A DNA stretch of 64,000 nucleotides from Curtobacterium sp. VKM Ac-2922. GTDB lineage: Bacteria; Actinomycetota; Actinomycetes; Actinomycetales; Microbacteriaceae. Under the pieces are notes generated by a model that did not search any database, was not told the origin of the DNA, and saw only the letters and a program-made list of their open reading frames with translations. Where the stretch lies: NCBI RefSeq assembly GCF_022815645.1, contig NZ_JALGRO010000005.1, forward strand, positions 1 through 64,000, written 5' to 3'. The translations under genes were made by a program, and so were the position numbers. This document shows, one piece after another, positions 1 to 7,225 of this stretch (its first letter is position 1; each line of letters begins with the position of its first letter).

Positions 1-67
1 CAAGACCGACGCCGTCAAGGGCGGCCTGCTCGTCGGCACCGCCACCATCACCGCACAGATCAAGTAA
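1..67 (+). CDS. 3' end of an unidentified gene
   Basis: The reading frame that begins at base 2 is open from the window edge and ends in TAA at 65-67. It gives the C-terminal peptide KTDAVKGGLLVGTATITAQIK minus nothing after it, too short to assign to a family. A strong hairpin follows 13 bases downstream, which fits the end of a transcription unit. The rest of the gene lies outside the window. Confidence 0.75.
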   Translation, partial: KTDAVKGGLLVGTATITAQIK

Positions 68-80
68 CACCCCGCACACC

Positions 81-120
81 AGAACGGCCGGTCCCCACCA
101 CCCCGGGGACCGGCCGTTCT
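81..120 (+). terminator. Rho-independent-type hairpin, perfect 16-bp arms
   Basis: Bases 81-96 and 105-120 are perfect reverse complements around an 8-base loop. It lies between the end of the first gene and the convergent DUF1992 gene, so it can serve both strands. There is no long T run, as is usual in high-GC actinobacteria. Confidence 0.8.
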
Positions 121-152
121 CGCGTGTCGGTGACACACCGGCCCGATGCGGG

Positions 153-749
153 TCAGCCGCGTCGGCGCCACCACCGGCGTGGCTGTTCCGACTGCCGTGC
201 GTCGTCCGCGGCTCGCGCTGCGGCGGCGAGTCGCTCCTCGCGCCGCGTGAACCAGGCGGCGACCTCGGCGTCGACGTCGCGCATCGGGGTCACGACCGGC
301 GGGCCACCGAGCAGCTGCCGCCGGGCCTCGCGCACGCGCGCGTTGAAGTCCACCAGCACGTCACGGACGTCGCCCTCGTGCGACAGGGCATCGAGTGCTT
401 CGTCCAGGCCCGCGTCCTCGGTCCGCAGCGCGAAGGCGGGCGGAGCGATGCCGCGGATGTCCTCGCGTTCGATCTTCGAGCGGATCCACCAGTCCGGATC
501 GTGGTGCCCGTCGTTCCCCGGCAGGGGCTTGCCGTGGTACGGGTTGCCCTCGAACACCCCGCGCCGCTCCGCTTCCTCGATCTGCGCCCGGGCATGTGCG
601 GCGACGTCGGCGGCCTTGAGCAGCCGTCGTTCCTCGCGCACCTCGTCCGGGTCGAGCGAGCCCCGTTGGACCTCGCTGTCCACGAGCTGCTGGTAGCGGT
701 ACCGCGCGGCCCGTCGCAGGCGGTCCATGCGTGCGTCGACGTCGTTCAT
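153..749 (-). CDS. DUF1992 (DnaJ-family-like) protein
   Basis: A 198-residue soluble protein. Residues about 50-115 match DUF1992, the domain shared with the human DnaJ-homologue DNAJC28: AQIEEAERRGVFEGNPYHGK, then a DPDWWIRSKIERE stretch. No J domain with an HPD motif is visible, so the DnaJ label is only by family name. The first 45 residues are charged and probably helical. No signal peptide or membrane segment. It converges on the first gene across the hairpin at 81-120. The biochemical role of the family is not established. Confidence 0.85.
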   Translation of the reverse strand: MNDVDARMDRLRRAARYRYQQLVDSEVQRGSLDPDEVREERRLLKAADVAAHARAQIEEAERRGVFEGNPYHGKPLPGNDGHHDPDWWIRSKIEREDIRGIAPPAFALRTEDAGLDEALDALSHEGDVRDVLVDFNARVREARRQLLGGPPVVTPMRDVDAEVAAWFTRREERLAAAARAADDARQSEQPRRWWRRRG

Positions 750-813
750 GGTCAGTCCATGATGCCTCGCAGCGACGGGATCGTCACCCAGGACGACGAT
801 CTGGACTCCGCGG

Positions 814-2643
814 TCAGTGGTCGGCCGAGATCTCCTCGATCGTCAGCGCCGCCTGGATCAGTGCCAGGTGCGACAGCCCCTGCGGGATGTTGCCCATGAA
901 CTCGCCGTCCACCGCGCTGAGCATCTCGCTGAACAGCCCGACGTCGTTCGCCTGCTCGACCATCTCGTCCATCAGGGCGGTCGCGTCGTCGACCCGGCCC
1001 ACGCAGGCCATCGCCGCGGCCAGCCAGAACGAGCAGGCGACGAAGGGGGACTCCTCGTCCGCCATCCCGGTGTAGCGGTACACCAGGGGTCCGTGCTGCA
1101 GCTGGTCCTCGATCGCGCGGATCGTCGACTGCATGCGGGGTCCGCGGTCGAACGCCGACATCGCGTGCAGCAGGATCGAGGTGTCGAGCGCCTCCGAGCC
1201 GGGGTACATGACGTAGTACCCGAGGTCCTCGTCCCAGCCGTGCTCGGACACCCATCCCTCGATGAGCGAACGGTTCTCGGTCCACTTGTCGCGCGGGCCG
1301 TCGATCATGCCGGCGTCGTGCAGCTCGACCGCGGCGTCCAGGGCCTGCCAGCACCCGATCTTGCTCGACACGTAGTGCTGCGTCTCCTGCAGCTCCCACA
1401 TGCCCGAGTCGGCTTCTTCCCAGCGGTGGCACGCGTCGTCCGCCAGCTGCTCGAGGACCTTCGCGGTGGCACGGTCGAGCACGTTGCCGGCGCGGACGTA
1501 CTGCCGCATGATCTCGAAGACGTCACCCCAGACGCCGAGCTGCAGCTGGTCGCCCGCACGGTTGCCGACGGTCACCGGCCCGATGCCGTTCCAGCCGGGC
1601 ACGTCCCGCTCCTCGACCTGGTCGGTCTTCGACCCGTCGAGCCGGTAGAAGATCGGCATGGTCTCGTCGTGCTCGCCGATCGTGCGCATCATCCAGGACA
1701 CGGCGGCATGGGTCTCCTCGCGCAGACCGAAGCGGGTCAGCGCGTGCACCGTGTACGACAGGTCGCGCACCCAGGCGAAGCGGTAGTCCCAGTTCTTCCC
1801 GCCGGTGCGGTCCTCGGGCAGGCTGGTCGTCGGCGCGGCAGCGATGGCGCCGGTCGGCGAGAAGATGAGCAGCTTCAGCGCCAGAGCGCTCCGCTGCACG
1901 GCCTCGGCCCACGGCCCGTCGTACGAGAACTCCTTCGACCACGTCGCCCAGTTCTCGATGGTGCGGTCGACCGCGTCGAGGGTGCTCTCGGGGTCGGGCA
2001 TGAAGATCGGCTCGTCCTTCGTGCCGACGATCGTCAGGATCGCCTTCGCCCCCGCGGTGGCGGTGAACCGCCCGGAGAACCGCGGACCGTCGTCGTGGAC
2101 CGGCTCGAACCCGTGCTCGACGATGGCGATCGTGACGCCGTCGATGCCGATCACCGCACCGTTCGCCGTGTCGAGCCGCGTCGGTTCGGCGGTGTTCAGC
2201 AGGGTGCCCGGCACGACCGCCCACTCCATGTCGACGGACCCCTCGACGCCCTGCACACATCGGCCGATCTCGGCCCACGGCAGTCGTCCGGCGACGCCCG
2301 TGACCATGGCGTCGGTGACGGTGGCACTGCCGGACGCGGTCGTCCACGTCGTGACGAGCACGTTCGTACCGGGGAGGTACTCGCGCGTCATCGTCGCGGT
2401 GCCGTCCACGGGCCGGAGCGCGACGTGGCCGCCGTGCTCGGCGTCGACGATGCTGGCGAACACCGGGGGTGAGTCCATCGACGGGATGGGCAGCCAGTCG
2501 ATCCGGCCGTCACGGGCAATCAGCGCGACGGTGCGGCCGTCACCGATGGCGCCGTAGGAGCGCAGGGGGACGTACCCGTCGACGCGCTCCCGGGTGACGG
2601 GGTTGTCGGAGGTCTCCGTGGAGTCGCGCGAACGTGCAGGCAT
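814..2643 (-). CDS. Glycoside hydrolase family 15 (glucoamylase/trehalase type)
   Basis: A 609-residue cytoplasmic enzyme expected to hydrolyse alpha-glucosidic bonds. Actinobacterial GH15 proteins of this size include trehalases and glucoamylases, and sequence alone does not decide. The N-terminal beta-sandwich domain begins with YGAIGDGRTVALIARDGRID; the (alpha/alpha)6 catalytic domain carries GGKNWDYRFAWVRD near residue 280, a DQLQLGVWGD block, and a C-terminal CSFWLA / GLFSEM / GNIPQGLSHLALI series typical of the family. The ATG at 2641-2643 is preferred; an in-frame ATG 39 codons upstream would add an arginine/glycine-rich tail that is not family-like. Length is normal for the family. 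Confidence 0.9.
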   Translation of the reverse strand: MPARSRDSTETSDNPVTRERVDGYVPLRSYGAIGDGRTVALIARDGRIDWLPIPSMDSPPVFASIVDAEHGGHVALRPVDGTATMTREYLPGTNVLVTTWTTASGSATVTDAMVTGVAGRLPWAEIGRCVQGVEGSVDMEWAVVPGTLLNTAEPTRLDTANGAVIGIDGVTIAIVEHGFEPVHDDGPRFSGRFTATAGAKAILTIVGTKDEPIFMPDPESTLDAVDRTIENWATWSKEFSYDGPWAEAVQRSALALKLLIFSPTGAIAAAPTTSLPEDRTGGKNWDYRFAWVRDLSYTVHALTRFGLREETHAAVSWMMRTIGEHDETMPIFYRLDGSKTDQVEERDVPGWNGIGPVTVGNRAGDQLQLGVWGDVFEIMRQYVRAGNVLDRATAKVLEQLADDACHRWEEADSGMWELQETQHYVSSKIGCWQALDAAVELHDAGMIDGPRDKWTENRSLIEGWVSEHGWDEDLGYYVMYPGSEALDTSILLHAMSAFDRGPRMQSTIRAIEDQLQHGPLVYRYTGMADEESPFVACSFWLAAAMACVGRVDDATALMDEMVEQANDVGLFSEMLSAVDGEFMGNIPQGLSHLALIQAALTIEEISADH

Positions 2644-2752
2644 GCGTCCATGCTGCCCGGGGCCCCCGACGGTGACCACATGTCGCCCGTACCCCGCGTG
2701 GCGGACCCGCACCGGGCCTCCCAGGCGTGGTCCGCACCACGCCGGACGCGGG

Positions 2753-2782
2753 TTGTGCATCCCGGGCGTGTCGCGCTAGTCT
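2753..2782 (+). promoter_or_regulatory. Candidate sigma-70-type promoter for the rtcB unit
   Basis: TTGTGC at 2753-2758, an 18-base spacer and TAGTCT at 2777-2782. Transcription would start near 2789, before a small hairpin (about 2791-2807) and the short ORF at 2846. It overlaps the region upstream of the divergent GH15 gene. Confidence 0.5.
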
Positions 2783-2845
2783 CGCTCTCCTGCCCGCCCC
2801 GGGCAGACCGTCCGCCACGCGGCGGAACGACCGGAAGGACCGCGC

Positions 2846-2950
2846 ATGCGCCCCGTGCAGCACCGCGAACAGCAGGACGAGCGCTGGCTCGACCTGCTCC
2901 TCGTGCTGCCCGAACAGCGCAACGAGCAGTCCACCGGGTATCCCGCGTAG
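2846..2950 (+). CDS. Short ORF (34 aa) in the rtcB leader
   Basis: ATG at 2846 follows GGAAGGA with good spacing and opens a 34-codon frame ending at TAG 2948-2950. The product begins MRPVQHREQQDERWLDLLLV and is rich in Gln, Glu and Arg. I do not recognise it. It lies between a candidate promoter and rtcB, so it could be a leader peptide or a small protein gene; a short GC-rich inverted repeat (GCCCCG/CGGGGC) follows at about 2970-2994. Its coding status is uncertain. Confidence 0.4.
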   Translation: MRPVQHREQQDERWLDLLLVLPEQRNEQSTGYPA

Positions 2951-3145
2951 GCACGACCGTCACCAGACGCCCCGTGCCCACCCGGCCCGGGGCATCGCCC
3001 GCCGCCCTCCACGCGTCCACGACGCGCATCGTCCGACCCGGACGTCGCGTCCACAGGACACGCGTCCGCACCGGACAGGAGGCCCGGCGAACGTCCGCCT
3101 CGGACCGTCACCACTCGCAATGACGAAACGAGACGAGAAGAAGCA

Positions 3146-4312
3146 ATGCAGAAGATCACCGGCCGGCTGCTGTCCTGGGCATCACTGCTCGAGGAGAACA
3201 CGGAGCAGCAGGCCCGCACCACGGCGGCGATGCCGTTCGTGTTCCCGCACCTGGCACTCATGCCCGACGCCCACCTGGGCCTCGGCGCGACCGTGGGCTC
3301 GGTCATCCCGACGCTCGGCGCCGTGATGCCCGCGGCCGTGGGCGTCGACATCGGCTGCGGGATGATCGCCGTGCGCTCCCAGTTCACGGCGGCCGAGCTG
3401 CCCGCAGACCTGCGGCCGCTCCGCGAGCAGATCGAGCGCGCGATCCCACTGTCCGCCGGCGCGACGAACCGCAAGATCGTCGCGACCGCCGCACCGCGGA
3501 TCGCCGAGCTCGAGACGATGGCCGAGGCCGCGGGCTTCGACCCCGCCGGAGCCCTCGGTGGCTGGCGCAACCAGCTGGGGACCCTGGGGTCCGGCAACCA
3601 CTTCATCGAGGTCAGCCTCGACGAGGAGGACCGGGTCTGGCTGTTCCTGCACTCCGGGTCGCGGGGCGTCGGCAACAAGATCGCCCAGCGGCACATCAAG
3701 GTCGCCAAGGCCGCGATGGAGCGCTGGTGGATCACGCTGCCGGACCCCGACCTGGCCTACCTGGTCGAGGGCACCCCGGAGTTCGACCGCTACATCGCCG
3801 AGCTGCGGTGGGCGCAGCACTTCGCGCTGCTCAACCGTGAGGAGATGATGGACCGGGTCGTCCGGCAGCTGTCCGAGGTGATGGGAACCGCGGTCGACGA
3901 GCAGGAGCGGATCAACTGCCACCACAACTTCACGCAGCGCGAGACGCACTGGGGCAAGTCCGTGTGGGTCTCCCGCAAGGGTGCGATCCAGGCGCGCGAG
4001 GGGCAGCTCGGGCTGATCCCCGGGTCCATGGGCACCGCGTCGTACGTCGTCGAGGGACGGGGCAACAAGCCGTCGCTCGAGTCCTCGCCGCACGGTGCCG
4101 GACGGATGTACTCGCGGTCGGCAGCCCGTCGGACGTTCACACACGACGAGCTCCGGGCCGCCATGGTCGGGATCGAGTACCGCGACACCGACGCGTTCCT
4201 CGACGAGATCCCGGCGGCGTACAAGCCGATCGACCAGGTGATGGCCGACGCCGAGGACCTGGTGACCATCCGGCACACGCTGCGCCAGGTCGTCAACGTG
4301 AAGGGCGACTGA
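3146..4312 (+). CDS. rtcB: RtcB-family RNA ligase
   Basis: A 388-residue GTP- and Mn-dependent ligase expected to join 2',3'-cyclic phosphate or 3'-phosphate RNA ends to 5'-OH ends, in RNA repair or tRNA ligation. Family motifs are intact: GVDIGCGM near residues 66-73 (metal-binding Asp/Cys), GSGNHFIEV near 150, HSGSRGVGNK near 170, NCHHNF near 256, IPGSMGT, and SSPHGAGR near 313-320 with the His that is guanylylated in the family. The length matches the short actinobacterial RtcB class. GAGAAGAAGCA precedes the ATG. The next gene starts one base after its stop, so the two are probably one operon. No archease or RtcR activator is nearby. Confidence 0.93.
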   Translation: MQKITGRLLSWASLLEENTEQQARTTAAMPFVFPHLALMPDAHLGLGATVGSVIPTLGAVMPAAVGVDIGCGMIAVRSQFTAAELPADLRPLREQIERAIPLSAGATNRKIVATAAPRIAELETMAEAAGFDPAGALGGWRNQLGTLGSGNHFIEVSLDEEDRVWLFLHSGSRGVGNKIAQRHIKVAKAAMERWWITLPDPDLAYLVEGTPEFDRYIAELRWAQHFALLNREEMMDRVVRQLSEVMGTAVDEQERINCHHNFTQRETHWGKSVWVSRKGAIQAREGQLGLIPGSMGTASYVVEGRGNKPSLESSPHGAGRMYSRSAARRTFTHDELRAAMVGIEYRDTDAFLDEIPAAYKPIDQVMADAEDLVTIRHTLRQVVNVKGD

Positions 4313-4313
4313 G

Positions 4314-4958
4314 GTGGCCCGCGTGACCCTGGCCGACGTGCGACACGCCGTCGACCAGGAGTGGGCCGTCCGCCCGGAATCCGGGATCGCGTGGCCCGAC
4401 CGGCATCCGGATCGCGCTCCGTTGACCGAGGAGTACTCGCGGGTGACGGACCCCGAGCGCTACCGGGTCGTCGGCGCCCGGGCCGCGACGTGGGCTTCGG
4501 CTCTCGTCCGGCTCGGGCTCGCGCGGTCCGAGCCGCTCACGGTGCCGCCCGACGTGGTCGGTGTCGGAGTCGAGCGTGTCCGGTTGGTCCCCACGGTGCC
4601 CGTGGCGCTGCCGCTGGAGATCACGACCCGGTCACTCGAGGACGTACCGGGCTCGGTGGTCGACCTGGCCCTCGGTGCGCCGCCGGTCGACGTCGGCATC
4701 GAGCCGGACTGCGGCTGCGATGCCTGTGACACCGGATCTGCCGACCTGCTCGGTGCCGTCGACGACGCCTTCGTCCGGGTGCTGGGCGGGGACCTGGTCG
4801 TCGTGGTCGGGCCGCGTGACCGGAAGATCGTCGCGTCGTCCGACGAGTGGTCCGCCGCTGGATGGACGCGCGGCGTCGACGACGCGATCCGTCGCGCTCG
4901 TCGGGGCGAGCGGGTCGGCGACCGGACCCTGGTGAGCGCGTCCTGGTGGGCGGTCTGA
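4314..4958 (+). CDS. DUF6226-family protein
   Basis: A 214-residue soluble protein starting with GTG one base after the rtcB stop. It resembles DUF6226, a family I know from Microbacteriaceae with no assigned function. Visible marks are a WPDRHPDR segment near residue 22, a PDCGCDACDTGS cysteine cluster near residue 138 that could bind metal, and a WSAAGW C-terminal block. No membrane segments. Tight spacing to rtcB suggests translational coupling, but a shared role in RNA repair is only an inference from position. Confidence 0.75.
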   Translation: MARVTLADVRHAVDQEWAVRPESGIAWPDRHPDRAPLTEEYSRVTDPERYRVVGARAATWASALVRLGLARSEPLTVPPDVVGVGVERVRLVPTVPVALPLEITTRSLEDVPGSVVDLALGAPPVDVGIEPDCGCDACDTGSADLLGAVDDAFVRVLGGDLVVVVGPRDRKIVASSDEWSAAGWTRGVDDAIRRARRGERVGDRTLVSASWWAV

Positions 4959-4970
4959 CGCGGGGCCAGG

Positions 4971-5014
4971 CGGACGGGAGGCGCGGTGCGGCCCCGCACC
5001 GCGCCTCCTGTCCG
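4971..5014 (+). terminator. Palindromic terminator, GACGGGAGGC family
   Basis: Arms 4971-4991 and 4994-5014 pair over 21 bp with one G:U-type mismatch. It begins with the CGGACGGGAGGC word that recurs in other intergenic palindromes of this window (12714, 44428, 56471, 61240). It ends the rtcB-DUF6226 unit. Confidence 0.8.
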
Positions 5015-5063
5015 CGGATTGTGCGCCGGACATCCGCAGCCGCGTCGGGCAGTGTGGTCCCCC

Positions 5064-5921
5064 GTGACCGACAGCGCTGAAGCCACTGCCCGCGAGACCG
5101 GACGACAGGTGCGCCGCGCTGCCGACAGCCGCTGGTTCGAGGTGACCGCGCGGGCCGGCTTCGTCGGCAGCGGTGTCGTGCACCTGCTCATCGGGTACCT
5201 GGTCGTCCTGCTCGGCATCGGGAGCACCGCGGGCAACAGCGGCGCGCAGGGCTCGCAGTCCGGCGAGACCGACCAGTCCGGTGCGCTGGCCCAGCTGGCC
5301 GCGGTGCCGGGCGGGGTCCTCCTGCTGTGGCTCGTCGCGATCGGCACCGCCGCGCTGACGATCCGGCTGGTCGTCGAGGCCGTCGTCGGCGGCCGGACGG
5401 ACACCGCGCGTTCCTGGCTCAACCGGGCGAAGAACGCCGGCAAGGCCGTCGTCTACGGCCTGATCGCGTCCTCGTCGGCGTCGTTCGCGCTCGGTGCCGG
5501 CACGAGCTCGTCGGGTTCCACGCGGGGAGCCGCCGCGAAGGCGATCGCGACACCCGGCGGGGTGTTCCTGGTTCTGGCTGCCGGCGCGGTCGCGATCGCG
5601 ATCGGCGTCGGGCTGGTCGTCATCGGCGTCCGTCGCTCGTACCGGAAGCAGCTCGTGACGCCGCCGAAGTCGGTCGAGCGGCCGCTGACGGTCCTGGCGG
5701 TGACGGGCTACGTGGCGAAGGGGATCGCCGTGACGATCGTGGGCGTGCTCGTCGCGGTCGCGGGGTTCCGGAGCGATCCGCAGCAGGCATCGGGACTTGA
5801 TGCGGCGTTCGATGCGGTGAAGGCGGTGCCCGGTGGCGGGGTGCTGCTCGTGGTGATCGGGATCGGGTTCCTGGCCTTCGGCGCCTACAGTTTCCTGCGC
5901 GCGAAGTACGCCCGCATCTGA
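5064..5921 (+). CDS. DUF1206 membrane protein
   Basis: A 285-residue integral membrane protein. Three DUF1206 repeats are visible, each a hairpin of two membrane helices: FVGSGVVHLLIGYLVVLLG near residue 32, AGKAVVYGLIASSSASFALG near 125, and GYVAKGIAVTIVGVLVAVAG near 215, ending in FLAFGAYSFLRAKYARI. The GTG at 5064 is chosen because the repeats begin soon after it and the palindrome at 4971-5014 lies upstream. No function is known for the family. An 81-bp copy of its 3' end is found again at 6687-6767. Confidence 0.88.
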   Translation: MTDSAEATARETGRQVRRAADSRWFEVTARAGFVGSGVVHLLIGYLVVLLGIGSTAGNSGAQGSQSGETDQSGALAQLAAVPGGVLLLWLVAIGTAALTIRLVVEAVVGGRTDTARSWLNRAKNAGKAVVYGLIASSSASFALGAGTSSSGSTRGAAAKAIATPGGVFLVLAAGAVAIAIGVGLVVIGVRRSYRKQLVTPPKSVERPLTVLAVTGYVAKGIAVTIVGVLVAVAGFRSDPQQASGLDAAFDAVKAVPGGGVLLVVIGIGFLAFGAYSFLRAKYARI

Positions 5922-5988
5922 TACCCGCGACCCGTTGCCATCTGGCACACTGGTGTCAGCTCGCCTCCTGCTGGGGGGAAGAGAAGTC

Positions 5989-6026
5989 GGAGCCGGTGCA
6001 TCTGGGGTATACCAGATCCCGGCTCC
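5989..6026 (+). terminator. Hairpin between DUF1206 and copy A of the duplicated gene
   Basis: GGAGCCGG (5989-5996) pairs with CCGGCTCC (6019-6026), with an inner ATCTGG...CCAGAT stem. It lies between the converging DUF1206 gene and the gene at 6045. A related hairpin sits at 6808-6846 in the second copy. Confidence 0.7.
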
Positions 6027-6044
6027 TGCGCTGTCCCCGGCCTG

Positions 6045-6614
6045 TCACGGCTCGACGTCGTACGTTTCGATGGCCGCACTGAGTGACGGCGGAACTGGAT
6101 GACCCTCACTCGCCGCACCGAACGCTCCAAGGACTTGGTCCGGCAGCCACAGCATCGGCTCCGCCGTCGGATCACCGTGCTCGACACGGAGTGAGGCGGG
6201 GATGATCCTTCGACCCCGCAACGCCTCGACGACCCGCAGGTCGCGCGCCGCGAGTGCAGTGGCGCGCTGCTCCAGCGTGAGCAGTGCGACGTCCTGACGC
6301 GCGAGTTCCCAACCGAGCCGCTCCAGGCAGACGGCCCGAGCGCGCTCCTCGCGGCGTGGATCCATCGGGGCGGCGATCACGATGAGGTGCACCGCGTCGA
6401 TCTCGGCGACTGCGGCGATGACGCGTTTCCGTTGCCGGTCGTTCAAGTCGTGCCAGTGCAGCTTCCCGCGCGTCGGACGGAGGTCTTCGAGCAGGGCACG
6501 GGACGCCTCCACGTCGTTCGAGTCGACGACGGACGCAGCGAGGAGGTACCGCGGCTGTCCGGCTGTGTGGGTACGGACGCTCTCGTCGCCCCATGCGTGC
6601 AGCGGCGGGATCAT
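6045..6614 (-). CDS. DUF3800-like protein, full-length copy A
   Basis: A 189-residue soluble protein starting MIPPLHAWGDESVR. The Asp-Glu-Ser near the start and the later KLHWHDLN and HLIVIAAPMD strands recall DUF3800 proteins, an RNase H-like fold family whose signature is an N-terminal DES. I am not certain of the assignment. The middle (residues about 85-180) continues with CLERLGWELARQDVALLTLE and ends IETYDVEP. It converges on DUF1206. A shortened paralogue lies just upstream at 6872-7159, with a duplicate of the DUF1206 3' end between them. The ATG at 6612-6614 is aligned with the paralogue's start. Confidence 0.65.
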   Translation of the reverse strand: MIPPLHAWGDESVRTHTAGQPRYLLAASVVDSNDVEASRALLEDLRPTRGKLHWHDLNDRQRKRVIAAVAEIDAVHLIVIAAPMDPRREERARAVCLERLGWELARQDVALLTLEQRATALAARDLRVVEALRGRRIIPASLRVEHGDPTAEPMLWLPDQVLGAFGAASEGHPVPPSLSAAIETYDVEP

Positions 6615-6686
6615 CGGTCCACGTTCGCACGTGCCGGCACCGCGAGCAGAGTCCACGGTATCTCGCGAGATGACCACTCTCCCGGG

Positions 6687-6767
6687 CTGCTGCTCCTGGT
6701 GATCGGGATCGGGTTCCCGGCATTCGGCGCCGACAGTTTCCTCCGCGCGAAGTACGCCCGCATCTGA
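6687..6767 (+). pseudogene. Duplicated 3' end of the DUF1206 gene
   Basis: This 81-bp segment matches 5841-5921 at 75 positions, including the stop codon, and encodes the same tail (DSFLRAKYARI). No DUF1206 sequence precedes it. It is a remnant carried along when the block [DUF1206 3' end, hairpin, DUF3800-like gene] was duplicated in tandem. Confidence 0.85.
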
Positions 6768-6807
6768 CATCTTGGTCCTGTTCTTGTCCCTCGGGGCCTG
6801 AGAAGGA

Positions 6808-6846
6808 GAAGCCGGTGCTCCCCGTCCTTCGATGGGACCCGGCTTC
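6808..6846. terminator. Hairpin downstream of the shortened paralogue
   Basis: GAAGCCGG (6808-6815) pairs with CCGGCTTC (6839-6846). It occupies the same place relative to the DUF1206 tail as the hairpin at 5989-6026, and both are followed by a CGCGCTGTC or TGCGCTGTC word, so it belongs to the duplicated block. Confidence 0.65.
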
Positions 6847-6871
6847 CGCGCTGTCGGGGGCCACAGCCGGA

Positions 6872-7159
6872 TCACGGGTCGATCTCGATGCTCGTGCCGG
6901 CGGAGCGCATCGGGCTGTCGATGACGATCAGGTGACCGGCATCCAGCCGACGGACCTGATCGATGACCTGTCGTCGATGACGTTCGTTCATGTCGTACCA
7001 GTGCAGCTTCCGCGCCCCTGCGCGGAGTCGCCGCAACTGGTCTCGGACCCTGTCGGCCTGGTCGACGTCGATCAACGAGGCGCGGGGGAGGTACGCGGGT
7101 GCGTCGAGCCCGTGTGAACGGATGCTCTCGTCACCCCACGCGTGCAGCGGACAGGTCAT
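6872..7159 (-). CDS. DUF3800-like paralogue, internally deleted copy B
   Basis: A 95-residue frame starting MTCPLHAWGDESIRSHGLDA. Over its first 83 or so residues it aligns with copy A: PLHAWGDES, KLHWYDMN against KLHWHDLN, HLIVIDSPM against HLIVIAAPM. It then jumps to SIEIDP, which resembles the last residues of copy A (IETYDVEP). The roughly 95-residue middle is gone but the frame is kept. It may be a non-functional remnant or a shortened protein that could still pair with copy A. Confidence 0.6.
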   Translation of the reverse strand: MTCPLHAWGDESIRSHGLDAPAYLPRASLIDVDQADRVRDQLRRLRAGARKLHWYDMNERHRRQVIDQVRRLDAGHLIVIDSPMRSAGTSIEIDP

Positions 7160-7225
7160 CCGGCAACGCTGGCAGCGCCGTGGAGTAGCTGTTGCCCGTA
7201 ACGGCGATCTGTGGAGAACTGCGAG

